From Phytohabitans houttuyneae (lineage in GTDB: Bacteria; Actinomycetota; Actinomycetes; Mycobacteriales; Micromonosporaceae), in the NCBI RefSeq assembly GCF_011764425.1, contig NZ_BLPF01000001.1:248001-312000 (forward strand): 64,000 nucleotides of DNA, read 5' to 3'. This document shows positions 8,964-21,301 of this stretch, piece by piece (position 1 is the stretch's first letter; every line of letters begins with the position of its first letter). A program made the translations under genes and the position numbers. Under the pieces are notes generated by a model that made no database searches, had not been told where the DNA came from, and worked only from the letters and a program-made list of their open reading frames with translations.

Positions 8964-10166
8964 ATGACGGATACCCAGCGTCCCGTACGCGACTACCCGT
9001 TCAGCGCCCCGGACCGCCTCCACCTCGACCCCTTCTACGCCGAGCTGCGGCGCACCGAGCCGTTGACGCGGGTGCGGATGCCGTTCGGCGAGGAGGTCTG
9101 GCTCGCCACCCGCCACTCGGACGTGCGCACCGTGCTCGGCGACCCCCGCTTCAGCCGCGCCGCCAGCGTCGGGCGGGACGAGCCACGGATCACGCCGCGG
9201 CCGATCGAGGGCGGCATGCTGTCGATGGACCCGCCGGAGCACAGCCGCCTGCGCCGGCTCATCGCCAAGGCGTTCACCGCGCGGCGGGTCGAGCTGCTGC
9301 GGCCGCGGACCCGGCAGATCGCCGACGGCCTGATCGACCGCATGGTCGAGGACGGGCCGCCGGCCGACCTGGTCGAGCGGTTCGCGACGCCGCTGCCCAT
9401 CACAGTGATCTGCGAGCTGCTCGGCGTCCCGGTCGAGGACCAGGAGCACTTCCACGCCTGGTCGGAGGCGATCGTGTCGACCACGTCGCTCACCCCGGAG
9501 GAGATCAAGCAGTACCTGGAGAGCCTCTGGGGCTACATGGCCGGCCTGATCGCCGAGCGCCGCGTGCGCCCGACCGACGACCTCATCGGCGCGCTGGTGC
9601 GGGCCCGCGACGAGGACAACGACCGGCTGAGCGAAGACGAGATGGTGCGGCTGGCCGCCGGCCTGCTCGCCGCCGGGCACGAGACCACCGTGACGCAGAT
9701 CCCCAACTTCGTGTACGTCCTGCTCACCCACCCCGACCAGCTCGACCGGCTGCGCGCCGCGCCGGAGCTGGTGCCCGTGGCGGTCGAGGAGCTCATGCGG
9801 TACGTCCCGCTCGGCGTCGCCTCCTCCTTCGCCCGCTACGCCCTCGAAGACGTGGAGCTGGGCGGCGTGCTCGTCCGCGCCGGCGAGCCGGTGATCGGCT
9901 CGCTCTCGTCGGCCAACCGCGACGAGAGCGTGTTCGCCCGGCCGGACGCGCTCGACCTCACCCGCTCGACCAACCCGCACATCGGCTTCGGTCACGGCGT
10001 GCACCACTGTGCCGGGGCTCAGCTGGCCCGGATGGAGCTGCAGGTGGCCGTCGCCGCCCTGCTGGAGCGCCTGCCCGGGCTGCGGTTCGCGGTGCCGGAG
10101 CCGGAGCTGGTGTGGAAGAGCGGCCTGCTGGTACGCGGCCTCAAGCACATGCCGGTGGCCTGGTGA
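8964..10166 (+). CDS. Cytochrome P450
   Basis: 400 residues from ATG at 8964. Bacterial class I P450 with an intact core: I-helix A236-G-H-E-T241, K-helix E-L-M-R in VAVEELMRYVP, and the heme loop FGHGVHHCAGAQLAR with the thiolate cysteine at C349. It needs external electrons, and the next gene, a 3Fe-4S ferredoxin overlapping its stop codon, is the likely donor. The substrate is not predictable; no biosynthetic cluster surrounds it. Start context TTGACATGACGG has no obvious ribosome site, so a leaderless transcript is possible. Confidence 0.92.
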   Translation: MTDTQRPVRDYPFSAPDRLHLDPFYAELRRTEPLTRVRMPFGEEVWLATRHSDVRTVLGDPRFSRAASVGRDEPRITPRPIEGGMLSMDPPEHSRLRRLIAKAFTARRVELLRPRTRQIADGLIDRMVEDGPPADLVERFATPLPITVICELLGVPVEDQEHFHAWSEAIVSTTSLTPEEIKQYLESLWGYMAGLIAERRVRPTDDLIGALVRARDEDNDRLSEDEMVRLAAGLLAAGHETTVTQIPNFVYVLLTHPDQLDRLRAAPELVPVAVEELMRYVPLGVASSFARYALEDVELGGVLVRAGEPVIGSLSSANRDESVFARPDALDLTRSTNPHIGFGHGVHHCAGAQLARMELQVAVAALLERLPGLRFAVPEPELVWKSGLLVRGLKHMPVAW

Positions 10167-10387
10167 GTCCACAGTGGCAGGTGTCCGTCGACTCCGGACG
10201 GTGCATCGGGGCGGGCACCTGCGCGGGCACGGCGCCGCGGCACTTCACGCTGGTCGACGGCCGCTCCAGGTCGACCGCCGAGCGGGTCGAGCCCGACGAG
10301 GACGCGGCCGCCGCCGCCGAGCTCTGCCCGGTCACCGCGATCACCATCCGCGACCCCAGCGGCGCCGTCATCGCCCCCGAACCCTAG
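10163..10387 (+). CDS. 3Fe-4S/4Fe-4S ferredoxin, P450 redox partner
   Basis: 74 residues from GTG at 10163, which overlaps the P450 stop codon (GTGA), so the two are translationally coupled. The cluster-binding pattern is C-IGAGT-C-AGTAPRHF early and C-P-VTAI near the end, the arrangement of small actinobacterial ferredoxins that feed P450s. No ferredoxin reductase is nearby, so one encoded elsewhere must supply electrons. Repeat locus B follows immediately. Confidence 0.88.
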   Translation: MSPQWQVSVDSGRCIGAGTCAGTAPRHFTLVDGRSRSTAERVEPDEDAAAAAELCPVTAITIRDPSGAVIAPEP

Positions 10388-10573
10388 AGATCCAGCCCAG
10401 GCCGGGACGGCCGGCGCCTGCCGGTTGCGCGAGGCTCCGGAGGGGGCAGGGCGCCGGCGGGAAGCACTGGAGCTCGACCCCGCGGAGGGTGAGGCCGCGG
10501 GAGCAACGGTCCGGACCACGACGGGCGTCGCGGCAGCTCGATGTCTTCTGGAAATGATCTTTCGGCGCCCGGG
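10388..10573 (-). repeat. Dispersed repeat locus B (inverted copy)
   Basis: Between the convergent ferredoxin and MerR genes. The repeat core lies at about 10475-10541 in inverted orientation; 10491-10520 is the exact reverse complement of 171-200 and 37551-37580. The flanks (GC-rich 10388-10474, and TGTCTTCTGGAAATGATC after it) are not shared with the other loci as far as I can see. Confidence 0.75.
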
Positions 10574-11494
10574 CTAGCCCACGCTGGGGAGCCAGCGGAG
10601 GGCGAGGTCGACGGCCTCGCCGAGGCTGGCGGGGCGGACGACCGACGGTGGCAGGCCGGCGCTCGGCCAGCCGGGGCCGGCCGCGGCGACCAGCGGGGTG
10701 CCGCGCAGGCCGCCCAGCTGCTCCATGGAGGCGGTGGCCGGCGCCTGCGACCAGAGCATCACGACCGTGGGGCCGAGGCGGGCGACCACGGCGGCGAGCG
10801 CGCGCGGCGGCACGCGGGCGCCGAGCAGCAGCGAGCGGTGGCCGCGCTCGGCGAGGGCGGCGGCGAGCGCTTCGAGCGGGAGGCTGTGCTGCTCCTCGTC
10901 GGCGCAGGCGAGCAGCGTGCGCGGCGCCGGCGCGCCGGCTGGGCGGGGCACGGCGGCGAGCGCGTCGGAGATGGTGCGGGACAGCAGGTGCTCGACCTCG
11001 ACGAGGGCGCCGCTGCCGGCGTGCCGGTCGCCGACGCCGGCGAGGACCGGGCGGAGCAGGTGGTCCCAGGTGTGCAACACGCCGCGCTCACCGATCATGC
11101 GGGTGATGACACTCGACATCGTGGCGACGTCCAGGCGCATCGCGGCGCGGGCCAACCCCCGCGCCTCCGGACCGGCACCGCCCACCGGGATCGTGTTGCC
11201 ACCCCCGGCTCGCCCGCCCGTGGTGACGACCGGCCCGGCGGCGACTTCGAGGGGGTGCATGGCGAGCGCGGCCCGCGCGGCCTCCGCGGCGGGCATCCCC
11301 TCGCCGGTCAGGCGGCACATCACCTCGAGGCGGGACAGGTCCTCCCCGGTGTACCGCCGGTGGTGGCGGGCCTCGTGCTGGTCCGGGCCCAGCCCGTACC
11401 GCCGGTGCCAGCTGCGCAGCGTGGTGACCGCGACGCCGAGGCGGCGAGCCACTTCGCCGGCGCTCAGCCCTTCCTCGGTCACCCTAGTTCCCAC
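10574..11494 (-). CDS. MerR-type regulator with cobalamin-binding domain (LitR/CarH family)
   Basis: 306 residues. N-terminal MerR helix-turn-helix at about 9-75 (SAGEVARRLGVAVTTLRSWHRRYGL), helical bundle at about 105-185, and B12-binding domain at about 190-300. The E-x-H lower-ligand motif is present (E201-Q-H203). The usual W-x9-E-H motif of the helical bundle is changed: the tryptophan position is H158, with E168-H169 kept. Members of this family sense light through adenosylcobalamin and repress carotenoid and photolyase genes; here crtB and phr start 76 bases away on the other strand, the classic arrangement. The start is GTG at 11494; GTG at 11482 is an alternative. Confidence 0.85.
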   Translation of the reverse strand: MGTRVTEEGLSAGEVARRLGVAVTTLRSWHRRYGLGPDQHEARHHRRYTGEDLSRLEVMCRLTGEGMPAAEAARAALAMHPLEVAAGPVVTTGGRAGGGNTIPVGGAGPEARGLARAAMRLDVATMSSVITRMIGERGVLHTWDHLLRPVLAGVGDRHAGSGALVEVEHLLSRTISDALAAVPRPAGAPAPRTLLACADEEQHSLPLEALAAALAERGHRSLLLGARVPPRALAAVVARLGPTVVMLWSQAPATASMEQLGGLRGTPLVAAAGPGWPSAGLPPSVVRPASLGEAVDLALRWLPSVG

Positions 11495-11570
11495 GGCGCC
11501 AGGGTAACGTACGGTAGGGTAAGAGTTGCATCGGTTTCCGCATCGAAAATTTCCAGTACGAAGGAGCGGG
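11495..11570. promoter_or_regulatory. Divergent control region of the litR-like and crtB-phr genes
   Basis: The 76 bases between the divergent starts must hold both promoters and the operator. They contain the direct repeat GCATCG at 11528-11533 and 11540-11545, the element GTACGGTAGGGTA around 11508-11521, an AT-rich patch gaaaattt, and the crtB ribosome site AAGGAG at 11561-11566. Which of these the regulator binds is not known. Confidence 0.5.
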
Positions 11571-12482
11571 ATGGACCCGGCACTCGCCGCCGCGTACGCG
11601 CGCTGCCGCGCCCTGCACCGCCGGCACGGCCGCAGCTACTACCTGGCTACCCGCCTCCTGCCTGCCTGGAAACGCCGCCACGTCCACGCGCTGTACGGGT
11701 TCACCCGCTACGCCGACGAGATCGTCGACCGCACCGACGGCCTCTCGAACGCCGAACGGGCGCGGCAGCTGGCCGACTGGTCGGACAGGTTCATCGCGGG
11801 GCTGGCCGGCGAGCGGGTCGACGACCCCCTCCTGCCCGCGGTGCTGCACACCATCGACGAGTTCGCGATGGACCGCACGGACTTCGCCACGTTCCTCGGC
11901 AGCATGGCGATGGACCTGGAGGTCCGCGACTACGCCACGTACGACGACCTGCTGTCCTACATGGAGGGTTCGGCCGCCGCGATCGGCACGATGATGCTGC
12001 CGATCCTGGAGCCCGCCGACCGCGCGATGGCCCGCGAGCCGGCCCGCCAGCTCGGCCTCGCCTTCCAGCTCACCAACTTCATCCGCGACGTGGGCGAGGA
12101 CCTCGACCGCGGCCGGGTATACCTGCCCCGCGCCGACCTGGACATGTTCGGCGTCACCCGGGGCACCCTCCGCGCGGCCGCGGAGCGCCGCGAGTCCTCG
12201 CCCGCCATCCGGGCCCTCATCGCGTACGAGGTGGGGCGCGCCCGCGAGCACTACGCCGCCGCCGCGCCCGGCGTGCCGATGCTGGCACCGGCCTCCCAGG
12301 CGTGCATCAGGGCCGCCTACCACCTGTACGGCGGGATCCTCGACGAGGTACAGCGCGCCGGGCACGACGTCTTCGTACGGCGGGCGGTGGTGCCCAACCG
12401 GCGGCGCCTGGCCATGGTCGCCCGGTGCCTGTTCACACCGCCCGGCACGCCGGTCGGGCTCCCCGCGGCGAGGGGGATCTGA
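11571..12482 (+). CDS. crtB: Phytoene (squalene) synthase
   Basis: 303 residues from ATG at 11571 behind AAGGAG. Trans-isoprenyl diphosphate synthase fold with both aspartate-rich signatures: YADEIVD (first DxxxD-type) and the second, FQLTNFIRDVGEDLDRGRVYLP. It condenses two geranylgeranyl diphosphates to phytoene, the first committed carotenoid step. No crtE, crtI or cyclase is in the window, so the rest of the pathway must be elsewhere. Its stop overlaps the photolyase start by one base (TGATG), so both should come from one light-controlled transcript. Confidence 0.9.
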   Translation: MDPALAAAYARCRALHRRHGRSYYLATRLLPAWKRRHVHALYGFTRYADEIVDRTDGLSNAERARQLADWSDRFIAGLAGERVDDPLLPAVLHTIDEFAMDRTDFATFLGSMAMDLEVRDYATYDDLLSYMEGSAAAIGTMMLPILEPADRAMAREPARQLGLAFQLTNFIRDVGEDLDRGRVYLPRADLDMFGVTRGTLRAAAERRESSPAIRALIAYEVGRAREHYAAAAPGVPMLAPASQACIRAAYHLYGGILDEVQRAGHDVFVRRAVVPNRRRLAMVARCLFTPPGTPVGLPAARGI

Positions 12483-13672
12483 TGCGGACGGCCGTCGTCC
12501 TCTTTACCCGTGACCTGCGCGTGCGCGACAACCCCGCGCTCCACGCCGCCTGCGCCGCGGCCGAGCGGGTGGTACCGCTCTTCGTGGTCGACCCGCGCAT
12601 CCGCTCCTCCCCCAACCGGCAGCGCTTCCTCGCCGAATGCCTGGCGGACCTGCGCGAGTCCTTCCGCGCGCGCGGCGGCGACCTGGTCGTCCGCCACGGC
12701 GACCCGGTCGAGGAGGCGGTGAAGGTGGCCCGCGAGGTGGACGCCTTCGGGATCGGGCTGGCCGCCGACCACAGCGCGTACGCGGCCACCCGCCAGCGCC
12801 GCCTCACCAAGGCCTGCGATGCCGAACGGTTGGCGCTCAAGCTCTTCGACGGCGTGACGATCGTGCCGCCCGGCGCGCTGAAACCGACCGGCGGCGGCGA
12901 CCACTACCGGGTGTTCACGCCGTACTGGCGGGCGTGGCAGGGGGTGCGCCGCCGCGAGGTGCACGCCGCACCGCGCCGGGTCACGCTTCCCGACGGGCTG
13001 GCGGTCGGCCGCCTCCCCACGGCGACCGTGACCGGCGGCTCGCCGGACGTGGTGCCGGGCGGCGAGGGCGCGGCCCGCGAGCGGCTGTCGGCGTTCCGGC
13101 GGCGGGCCGGTGGGTACGCGGAGGGCCACGACGACCTGGCCGGGGACCGGACGTCGCGGCTGAGCCCGTACCTCCACTTCGGATGCGTGTCACCGCTCAC
13201 CGTGGAGTCCGCTGTGGACTCCCCCGAGCTCGTGCGGCAACTGTGCTGGCGGGACTTCTACCACCAGGTGCTCGCCGGATTTCCGGAGCTGCCCCGCCGG
13301 GCGTACCGCAGTGGTGCGACCGAGAAGTGGCGGGACGACCACGACGCCCTCGACGCGTGGAAGGAGGGGCGCACCGGCGTGTCCATCGTGGACGCCGGCA
13401 TGCGGCAGCTCGTCGCCGAGGGCTTCATGCACAACCGCGCCCGGCTCGTCACCGCCAGTTACCTCACCAAGCACCTGGAGGTGGACTGGCGGGAGGGCGC
13501 GGCCTGGTTCGCCCGCTGGCTGCTCGACGCCGACGTCGCCAACAACTGGGGCAACTGGCAGTGGGTGGCGGGCACCGGCAACGACACCAAGCCGTACCGC
13601 CGCTTCAACCCGGAGCGGCAGGCGCAGCGCTTCGACCCGGACGGCGAGTACCGCCGCCGCTACCTGAGCTGA
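12482..13672 (+). CDS. phr: Deoxyribodipyrimidine photolyase
   Basis: 396 residues from the ATG at 12482 that shares its A with the crtB stop. N-terminal alpha/beta photolyase domain (MRTAVVLFTRDLRVRDNPAL) and C-terminal FAD-binding domain with SRLSPYLHFGCVSPL, the QLCWRDFYHQVL block, and NRARLVTASYLTKHL...DADVANNWGNWQW...RRFNPERQAQRFDPDGEYRRRYL. It repairs cyclobutane pyrimidine dimers using blue light; the CPD-specific rather than 6-4 class is likely from these motifs. Pairing with crtB and a B12-type light sensor indicates a photoprotection operon. It converges on the PPOX gene with only 12 bases between. Confidence 0.92.
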   Translation: MRTAVVLFTRDLRVRDNPALHAACAAAERVVPLFVVDPRIRSSPNRQRFLAECLADLRESFRARGGDLVVRHGDPVEEAVKVAREVDAFGIGLAADHSAYAATRQRRLTKACDAERLALKLFDGVTIVPPGALKPTGGGDHYRVFTPYWRAWQGVRRREVHAAPRRVTLPDGLAVGRLPTATVTGGSPDVVPGGEGAARERLSAFRRRAGGYAEGHDDLAGDRTSRLSPYLHFGCVSPLTVESAVDSPELVRQLCWRDFYHQVLAGFPELPRRAYRSGATEKWRDDHDALDAWKEGRTGVSIVDAGMRQLVAEGFMHNRARLVTASYLTKHLEVDWREGAAWFARWLLDADVANNWGNWQWVAGTGNDTKPYRRFNPERQAQRFDPDGEYRRRYLS

Positions 13673-13684
13673 CTGACTCGTCGG

Positions 13685-14170
13685 TCAGGTGAAGATCCAG
13701 CGGGTCGGTGAGCCGCTGAAGTCGGCCTCGACCATGCCCATCGCCCACGTGGGCACCAGCCGGTACGTCGCGTTGGCGAGGAAGAAGTCGACGGCGAGGC
13801 CCCCGCCGTACTTGGCGTTGACCCGCTCGGTGAACGCCTCGTTTGCCGACCGCCCGGCCTCCCGCACGACCGTGCCCTCCAGGATCACCGGCTCGTTCGG
13901 ATCGCTGGTGGTGACTGTGGCGCGGGGGTCACGCTCCAGGTTGCGCGCCTTGCGGGAACGCGGCCCGCAGCTGAACCACACCGCCTCGCCGTCCCACACG
14001 CCCCACACCGGCGTCATGTTGGGATGGCCGTCGGGGTGGATGGTGGCCACCCAGTAGTCGTGGGAGCGCTCCAGCCGCTCGGCCGCCCACGACCAGGGCA
14101 GCAGCCCGCTGCCGGCATTCGGGGCGGCGACCCCGTAGTCCGGCATGTGCGGGCGACTGGCGGTGGGCAC
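13685..14170 (-). CDS. Pyridoxamine 5'-phosphate oxidase-like FMN/F420 split-barrel protein
   Basis: 161 residues. Split beta-barrel flavoprotein of the PPOX superfamily: the strand pair DYWVATIHPDGHPNMTPVWGVWDGEAVWFSCG and the phosphate-binding SRKARNLERDPRATVT are typical. Members bind FMN, F420 or heme and act as oxidoreductases or cofactor-binding proteins; which applies here is unclear. Start GTG/ATG choice is not critical; the N-terminal residues MPTASRPHMPDYGV have no ribosome site of note. A near-copy of the CebR operator lies inside the gene by chance. Confidence 0.75.
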   Translation of the reverse strand: MPTASRPHMPDYGVAAPNAGSGLLPWSWAAERLERSHDYWVATIHPDGHPNMTPVWGVWDGEAVWFSCGPRSRKARNLERDPRATVTTSDPNEPVILEGTVVREAGRSANEAFTERVNAKYGGGLAVDFFLANATYRLVPTWAMGMVEADFSGSPTRWIFT

Positions 14171-14304
14171 GCCATCACACTACGCCCGCCCGGAGGCCCA
14201 CGCAGCGGTCGTCACGCGGGCCCGGCCCAGGCAGCGGGCAGGCCGGCCGGATGGCTAGCCTGGGCACGTGCCGACACTCAACGACCGCGGGCGCGGGGCG
14301 GCCC

Positions 14305-14817
14305 GTGACTGAGCTGCGCACCGAGCGGCTGCTGCTGCGCCACTGGCGGGAGGGCGACCTCGACCCGTGGGCGGCGCTCAACGCCGACCCCGAGGTCCGC
14401 GCCCACCTGGGCGGCCCGCGCACGCGCGAGCAGAGTGCCGCGTCGATGGCCGAGTTCGAGGCTGACCTCACCGCGCGCGGCTGGGGCTGGTGGGCGGTCG
14501 AGGTGGTGGCGAGCGGCGAGCTGGCCGGCTTCGCGGGGCTCGACCCGGTCGACGAGGAGCGGACATTCGGCGGCATCGAGATCGGCTGGCGCCTGGCCCG
14601 GTCCGCGTGGGGCCACGGCTACGCGACCGAAGCGGCCCGGGCGGTGCTCGCGTACGGGTTCGACACGCTCGAGCTGCCCGAGATCGTGGCCGAGACGATG
14701 CAGGACAACGTGCGCTCACAGGCGGTCATGCGCCGCCTCGGCATGACGCACGTGCCGGCCTACGACTTCACCGAGGCCGACGGCCGGCACGTGGTCTTCC
14801 GCATCGCGCGCCCGTGA
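14305..14817 (+). CDS. GNAT family N-acetyltransferase (RimJ/RimL type)
   Basis: 170 residues from GTG at 14305, chosen because the protein then begins TELRTERLLLRHWREGD, the standard start of RimJ/RimL-like enzymes. The acetyl-CoA binding region is WGHGYATEAARAVLAYGFD, followed by the usual EIVAETMQDNVRSQAVMRRLGM. It should transfer an acetyl group from acetyl-CoA to an amine (ribosomal protein, small molecule or drug). It is convergent with the HEAT gene, 7 bases apart, so transcript ends overlap. Confidence 0.85.
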   Translation: MTELRTERLLLRHWREGDLDPWAALNADPEVRAHLGGPRTREQSAASMAEFEADLTARGWGWWAVEVVASGELAGFAGLDPVDEERTFGGIEIGWRLARSAWGHGYATEAARAVLAYGFDTLELPEIVAETMQDNVRSQAVMRRLGMTHVPAYDFTEADGRHVVFRIARP

Positions 14818-14824
14818 GAGCCCG

Positions 14825-15709
14825 CTACGGCGCCAGCCGGTCCACCGCCAGCGTCGCGTAGCCCACCAGGTCTCCGTCCAGGAAGGGCACCCGCTCGTCC
14901 CGCCCGGCTCCGCCCGCCCACGCGCGCAGCTCGTCCACCGCCTCCTGGCCGGCGCCCGCCCCGAAGACGCGCACCTGCCCGATCGCCGTGGCCCACCGCA
15001 CGACCGGCCGCGCGTCGTCGAACTCGTTCGCCGCCCCCAGCAACCCCATCGACACGCGCGCCGTCGCCGCCAGCGCGTCGTCCACATCGGACCCCGCGGT
15101 CGCGGCGAGCGCCGGGAGGGTGCCCTCCGCGTCCTCCGGAAACCACCCCAGCAGGTACGCCGCGGCGGTGCGCACGCCCGTGTCGTCCTCCCGCAGCAGC
15201 GCGCGGTAGAGCGGGACGCCCCGCCGCACCGCCTCGTACGCCGCGAGCGACACGTGCGCCAGCATCGCCTCTTGCTCCTGCGGCGACAGCGCCTCGATGT
15301 ACTGCGCGTCGCCCTCGTCCTCGTCCCACTCGTCGTCACCCGGATGCGGCGCGGCCGCGAGCAGCATCGCGCCACCCTCCGCGGCGCGGCGCTGCTCCTC
15401 GATGGGGAGGCCGTCGGGGAGCCAGAACTCGTCGTACCCCACCGCGATGGCCGCGAGGAGCCGCACCAGCTCGCCCTGGTCGGCACACTCCACGTCGGCG
15501 AGCACCTCGAGCAGGAACGGCACCGCGTACGCCGTCGCCTCGTAACGTGTGCCCTGGTGGAAGATGTTGCCGTACAGCTGCCAGCGCGCCTTCTCCCGCC
15601 GGTCCGGGTCGGTCGCGCACAGGTCCTTTATGAGATCGGGTACGTCGGTGGCCGGCCCGTAGGCATGCGTGATCCGGGCCCAGTCGACGCCGTCGAGTCG
15701 CTCCAGCAC
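14825..15709 (-). CDS. HEAT-repeat protein of unknown function
   Basis: About 294 residues from GTG at 15709, preferred because family relatives begin near LERLDGVDWARITHAYGPATDVP; TTG at 15751 and GTG at 15748 would add 13-14 residues. Helical HEAT-like repeats run through the whole length (KARWQLYGNIFHQGTRYEAT, GVRTAAAYLLGWFPEDAEGTL), with an acidic loop DDEWDEDEGDAQ in the middle. Such solenoids bind other proteins; similar actinobacterial proteins have no assigned role. The downstream neighbour on the same strand is none; upstream lies the alpha/beta hydrolase 55 bases away, so an operon is possible. Confidence 0.65.
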   Translation of the reverse strand: MLERLDGVDWARITHAYGPATDVPDLIKDLCATDPDRREKARWQLYGNIFHQGTRYEATAYAVPFLLEVLADVECADQGELVRLLAAIAVGYDEFWLPDGLPIEEQRRAAEGGAMLLAAAPHPGDDEWDEDEGDAQYIEALSPQEQEAMLAHVSLAAYEAVRRGVPLYRALLREDDTGVRTAAAYLLGWFPEDAEGTLPALAATAGSDVDDALAATARVSMGLLGAANEFDDARPVVRWATAIGQVRVFGAGAGQEAVDELRAWAGGAGRDERVPFLDGDLVGYATLAVDRLAP

Positions 15710-15764
15710 CGCTGCATCGTGCCATCCCGCGCGCTGGTAGGCGTACACCAAGCGCGGCGGGCCG

Positions 15765-18906
<3,142 letters not shown>

Positions 18907-18910
<4 letters not shown>

Positions 18911-21054
18911 GGAATGTCTATTGTGTACTCCGCGGTGTGCACCTGGCCGCCCACCTGGAAGTCGAAGAACGCCCGGTAGCGGCCGGCGCTCGGTGCGGTC
19001 AGCCAGAACTTCACCGCGCCGTCCACCAGCTCCGCCTCCGGGTGGACGTGGACGTAGCCGAGGTCGCCCTCGCGCACCACGACAAGGTGGCCGTACGCGC
19101 CCAGGTACCGCTCCAGCGTCGCGGGACCGGGCGCGCCCGTGCGGCTGACCCGGAAGAACATCGGCGCCGTCACGCCGACCGTCGGCGTGCCCTCCATCGA
19201 CACCGCGAACGGCCCGGCCGTCGCCTGCGGCGCCGCCGGTGGCAGCGCGGCCGGGGTGTGCGCGCCCGGCACGTGGTGGTCGACGCCGAGCACGAGCGGC
19301 AGCTGGGTGCCGTCGGCCGCGGTCACCGTGAAGTCGGCGTAGACCCGGTAACCACCGGCGCGGGCCAGCTTGAGGGGGACGCTCCAGGTGCCGTCGGGGG
19401 CCATCGCCGGATGCAGATGCTGGTACCCCGAAAGGTCGCGGCCGACGACCACCAGGTGCAGGGGCTTGTCGTGTACCACCGCGAAGCGCGTCGCCGGCTG
19501 CCGGTCCGCGCCCACGACGCGGAACGTGTAGTTCACGGTGCTCCCCGCCGCCTGCGTGCGCCGCTCCGGCCGCAGCGTGTACCCGCCGCCGCTCACGCTC
19601 ATGCCGGTCGCCTGCGCCTCGCCGCCGCTGCCGTCGCCGGGGTGGCTGTGCGCACCGGTACCGGCCGGATGCTGGTGCCCGTCGCCCGCGCTGACCGCGC
19701 CGCCGGTGGCCGCACCGGCGGGCACCGTCGCCGCCGCACCGCCGCCGGCGCGCTCGCCGTCCCCGCCCAGCCGCCCCAGCCCGAACCCGGCCAGCAGCGC
19801 CACCACAAGTCCGCCCGCCACCAGCGCCAGCCGCGTGTTCGTCAGCCCTCCGGCCGGCGCCACCTCGTCCACATCGGACACGCGACGGTCGCCGCCCTCC
19901 GCCGGCTCCGGCTCACCCGCGGGCTCCTTCGACGCGGGCTGCGCGCTGGCGGTGACGACCGACCCCGGCTTGCGGGCCGCGGGAATCGTCACCCGCCGAC
20001 CGTTGCCCGCTCCCCCGCCCGAGCCGCCGGCCTTGCCCGCCGCTCCCCCGGCTGAGCCGCCGCCGCTGTCCGGCGTGGCCGTCCCCGTGCCGCCCGCCGA
20101 GCCGCCGTTCCGGTCGGACAGCGCCGCGCCCTTGCCGGCCCCGCTCCGCTCCGGCGAGGACATGCCTCTGCCGGCCCCGCTCCGCTCCGGCGAGGGCGTG
20201 CCTTTGCCGGCCGCGCTGCCGCTGCGCGCGGACGCCGCCGCTTTGGTGCCCGGCCGGTTGCCGCCGGCGCGCTGCCGGGACGCGCCGCCCGAGGAGCGGG
20301 TCCGCCCGGACGGACGGCCCGCCGGCACGGCCTTGCGCCGCCAGCCGACGAAGCCGGCCACGGCGGCCGCGATCGCCACCGCCCAGCCCGACCAGGCGAT
20401 CCAGCCCGAACCGCCCTCGTCCTCGGCCGGAGCGGGAGCGGCCGCCGCTGGGGGCGACGAGGCCGGCGGTGCCGCGGCGGCGCCGGTCGAGCCGTGGCCG
20501 GACGTGCCGTGCTGCTCGGCGGCCGCCACCAGCGCGGGGTCCGGCTGGTTGGTCGGCACGCTCCACCCCTGCGGCGCCGCCGTCGCCCTGCCGCTGTAGG
20601 TGAAGGTCATCGTGCCCCGCACCGGCTCGCCGTCCGAGGCGACCGACAGGTAACTGACCGAGTACTGCCCGGCGGCCGGCAGGTGCGCCACCGTCACCAC
20701 CGCCGGGAAGCCCGTCGTGTACTCCCGCGGCTCGAACTTGCCCTCCACCATGAAGTACTCGCGCACCGGCTTGGCGAGGGGCTTCGGCGAGCCGTACGTC
20801 CAGCCGTTGTCGAGGCGGCCGCCACCCGGCGCGGTGATCGTGAAGTACGCGTTCGACGCGACCTTCTCGGTGAAGTACAGCTCGACGGCCGACAGCGGCT
20901 CCGTCACCGTGGCGCCCTCGGCCGGCGTCGACATCGCGAGCGTGCCGTGTGCGGTGGCGGGCGGAGCGGCGGCGAGCACGGCGACGGCCGTGGCGAGCAG
21001 GAGCGCGAGCGAGGCGGACACCGCGCGGCGCAGCGTGGCGGGGAGGGGGCGCAT
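18907..21054 (-). CDS. CopC-domain copper protein with long low-complexity linker and duplicated C-terminal domain
   Basis: 715 residues from ATG at 21054. Signal peptide 1-35 ending ATA-H, so the mature protein begins with His, the Cu(II) ligand of CopC. CopC domain about 36-165, transmembrane helix about 228-248 (WSGWAVAIAAAVAGFVGW), then a basic Gly/Ser/Pro stretch with repeated SPERSGAGKG units, a second helix near 410-430 (LALVAGGLVVALLAGFGLG), and an external C-terminal region with two beta domains carrying HLHP and HVHP motifs. The His-rich C-terminal part likely binds metal. CopC proteins normally are about 120-190 residues or fused to CopD; this partner is unusual. No other copper gene is adjacent. 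Confidence 0.8.
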
Positions 21055-21166
21055 CGCAACATCATCACGGCCGGACGGGGCCGAAACAAGAGACATCGGA
21101 CGACTTGGCCGACTACGGACATGGTCCACCGTCCGGCGGCCGGGCGACCCGGTGGCCGTACCCGGA

Positions 21167-21238
21167 TTAGACCAGGCGGCCCGCAGCCGAGCGCGCGCGA
21201 CGAGGTCGTGGTCTAGCGGAATCGGCGCGGTGGTCTAG
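21167..21238. promoter_or_regulatory. Three dre-like half-sites (TGGTCTA) before the GntR operon
   Basis: TGGTCTAG occurs directly repeated at 21209-21216 and 21231-21238 (22 bases apart, two helix turns) and TGGTCTAA in inverted orientation at 21167-21174. The DasR operator of Streptomyces is built on TGGTCTAGACCA, so these are half-operators of that type. They lie 63-135 bases before a GntR/HutC gene heading an amino-sugar operon, which points to autoregulation. Confidence 0.6.
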
Positions 21239-21301
21239 CCCACGGTAGCCGATCATGCTTACGGTGCCTTCAGCGACGAAGGTCCGGGAAGGAGGTGGGT
21301 G

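Noticed and set aside
14061-14074. TGGGAGCGCTCCAG, nearly the CebR cellulose-control operator
   Set aside because: It lies inside the PPOX coding region, far from any cellulase or beta-glucosidase gene. The codons read ERSHD, so the match is a coding coincidence.
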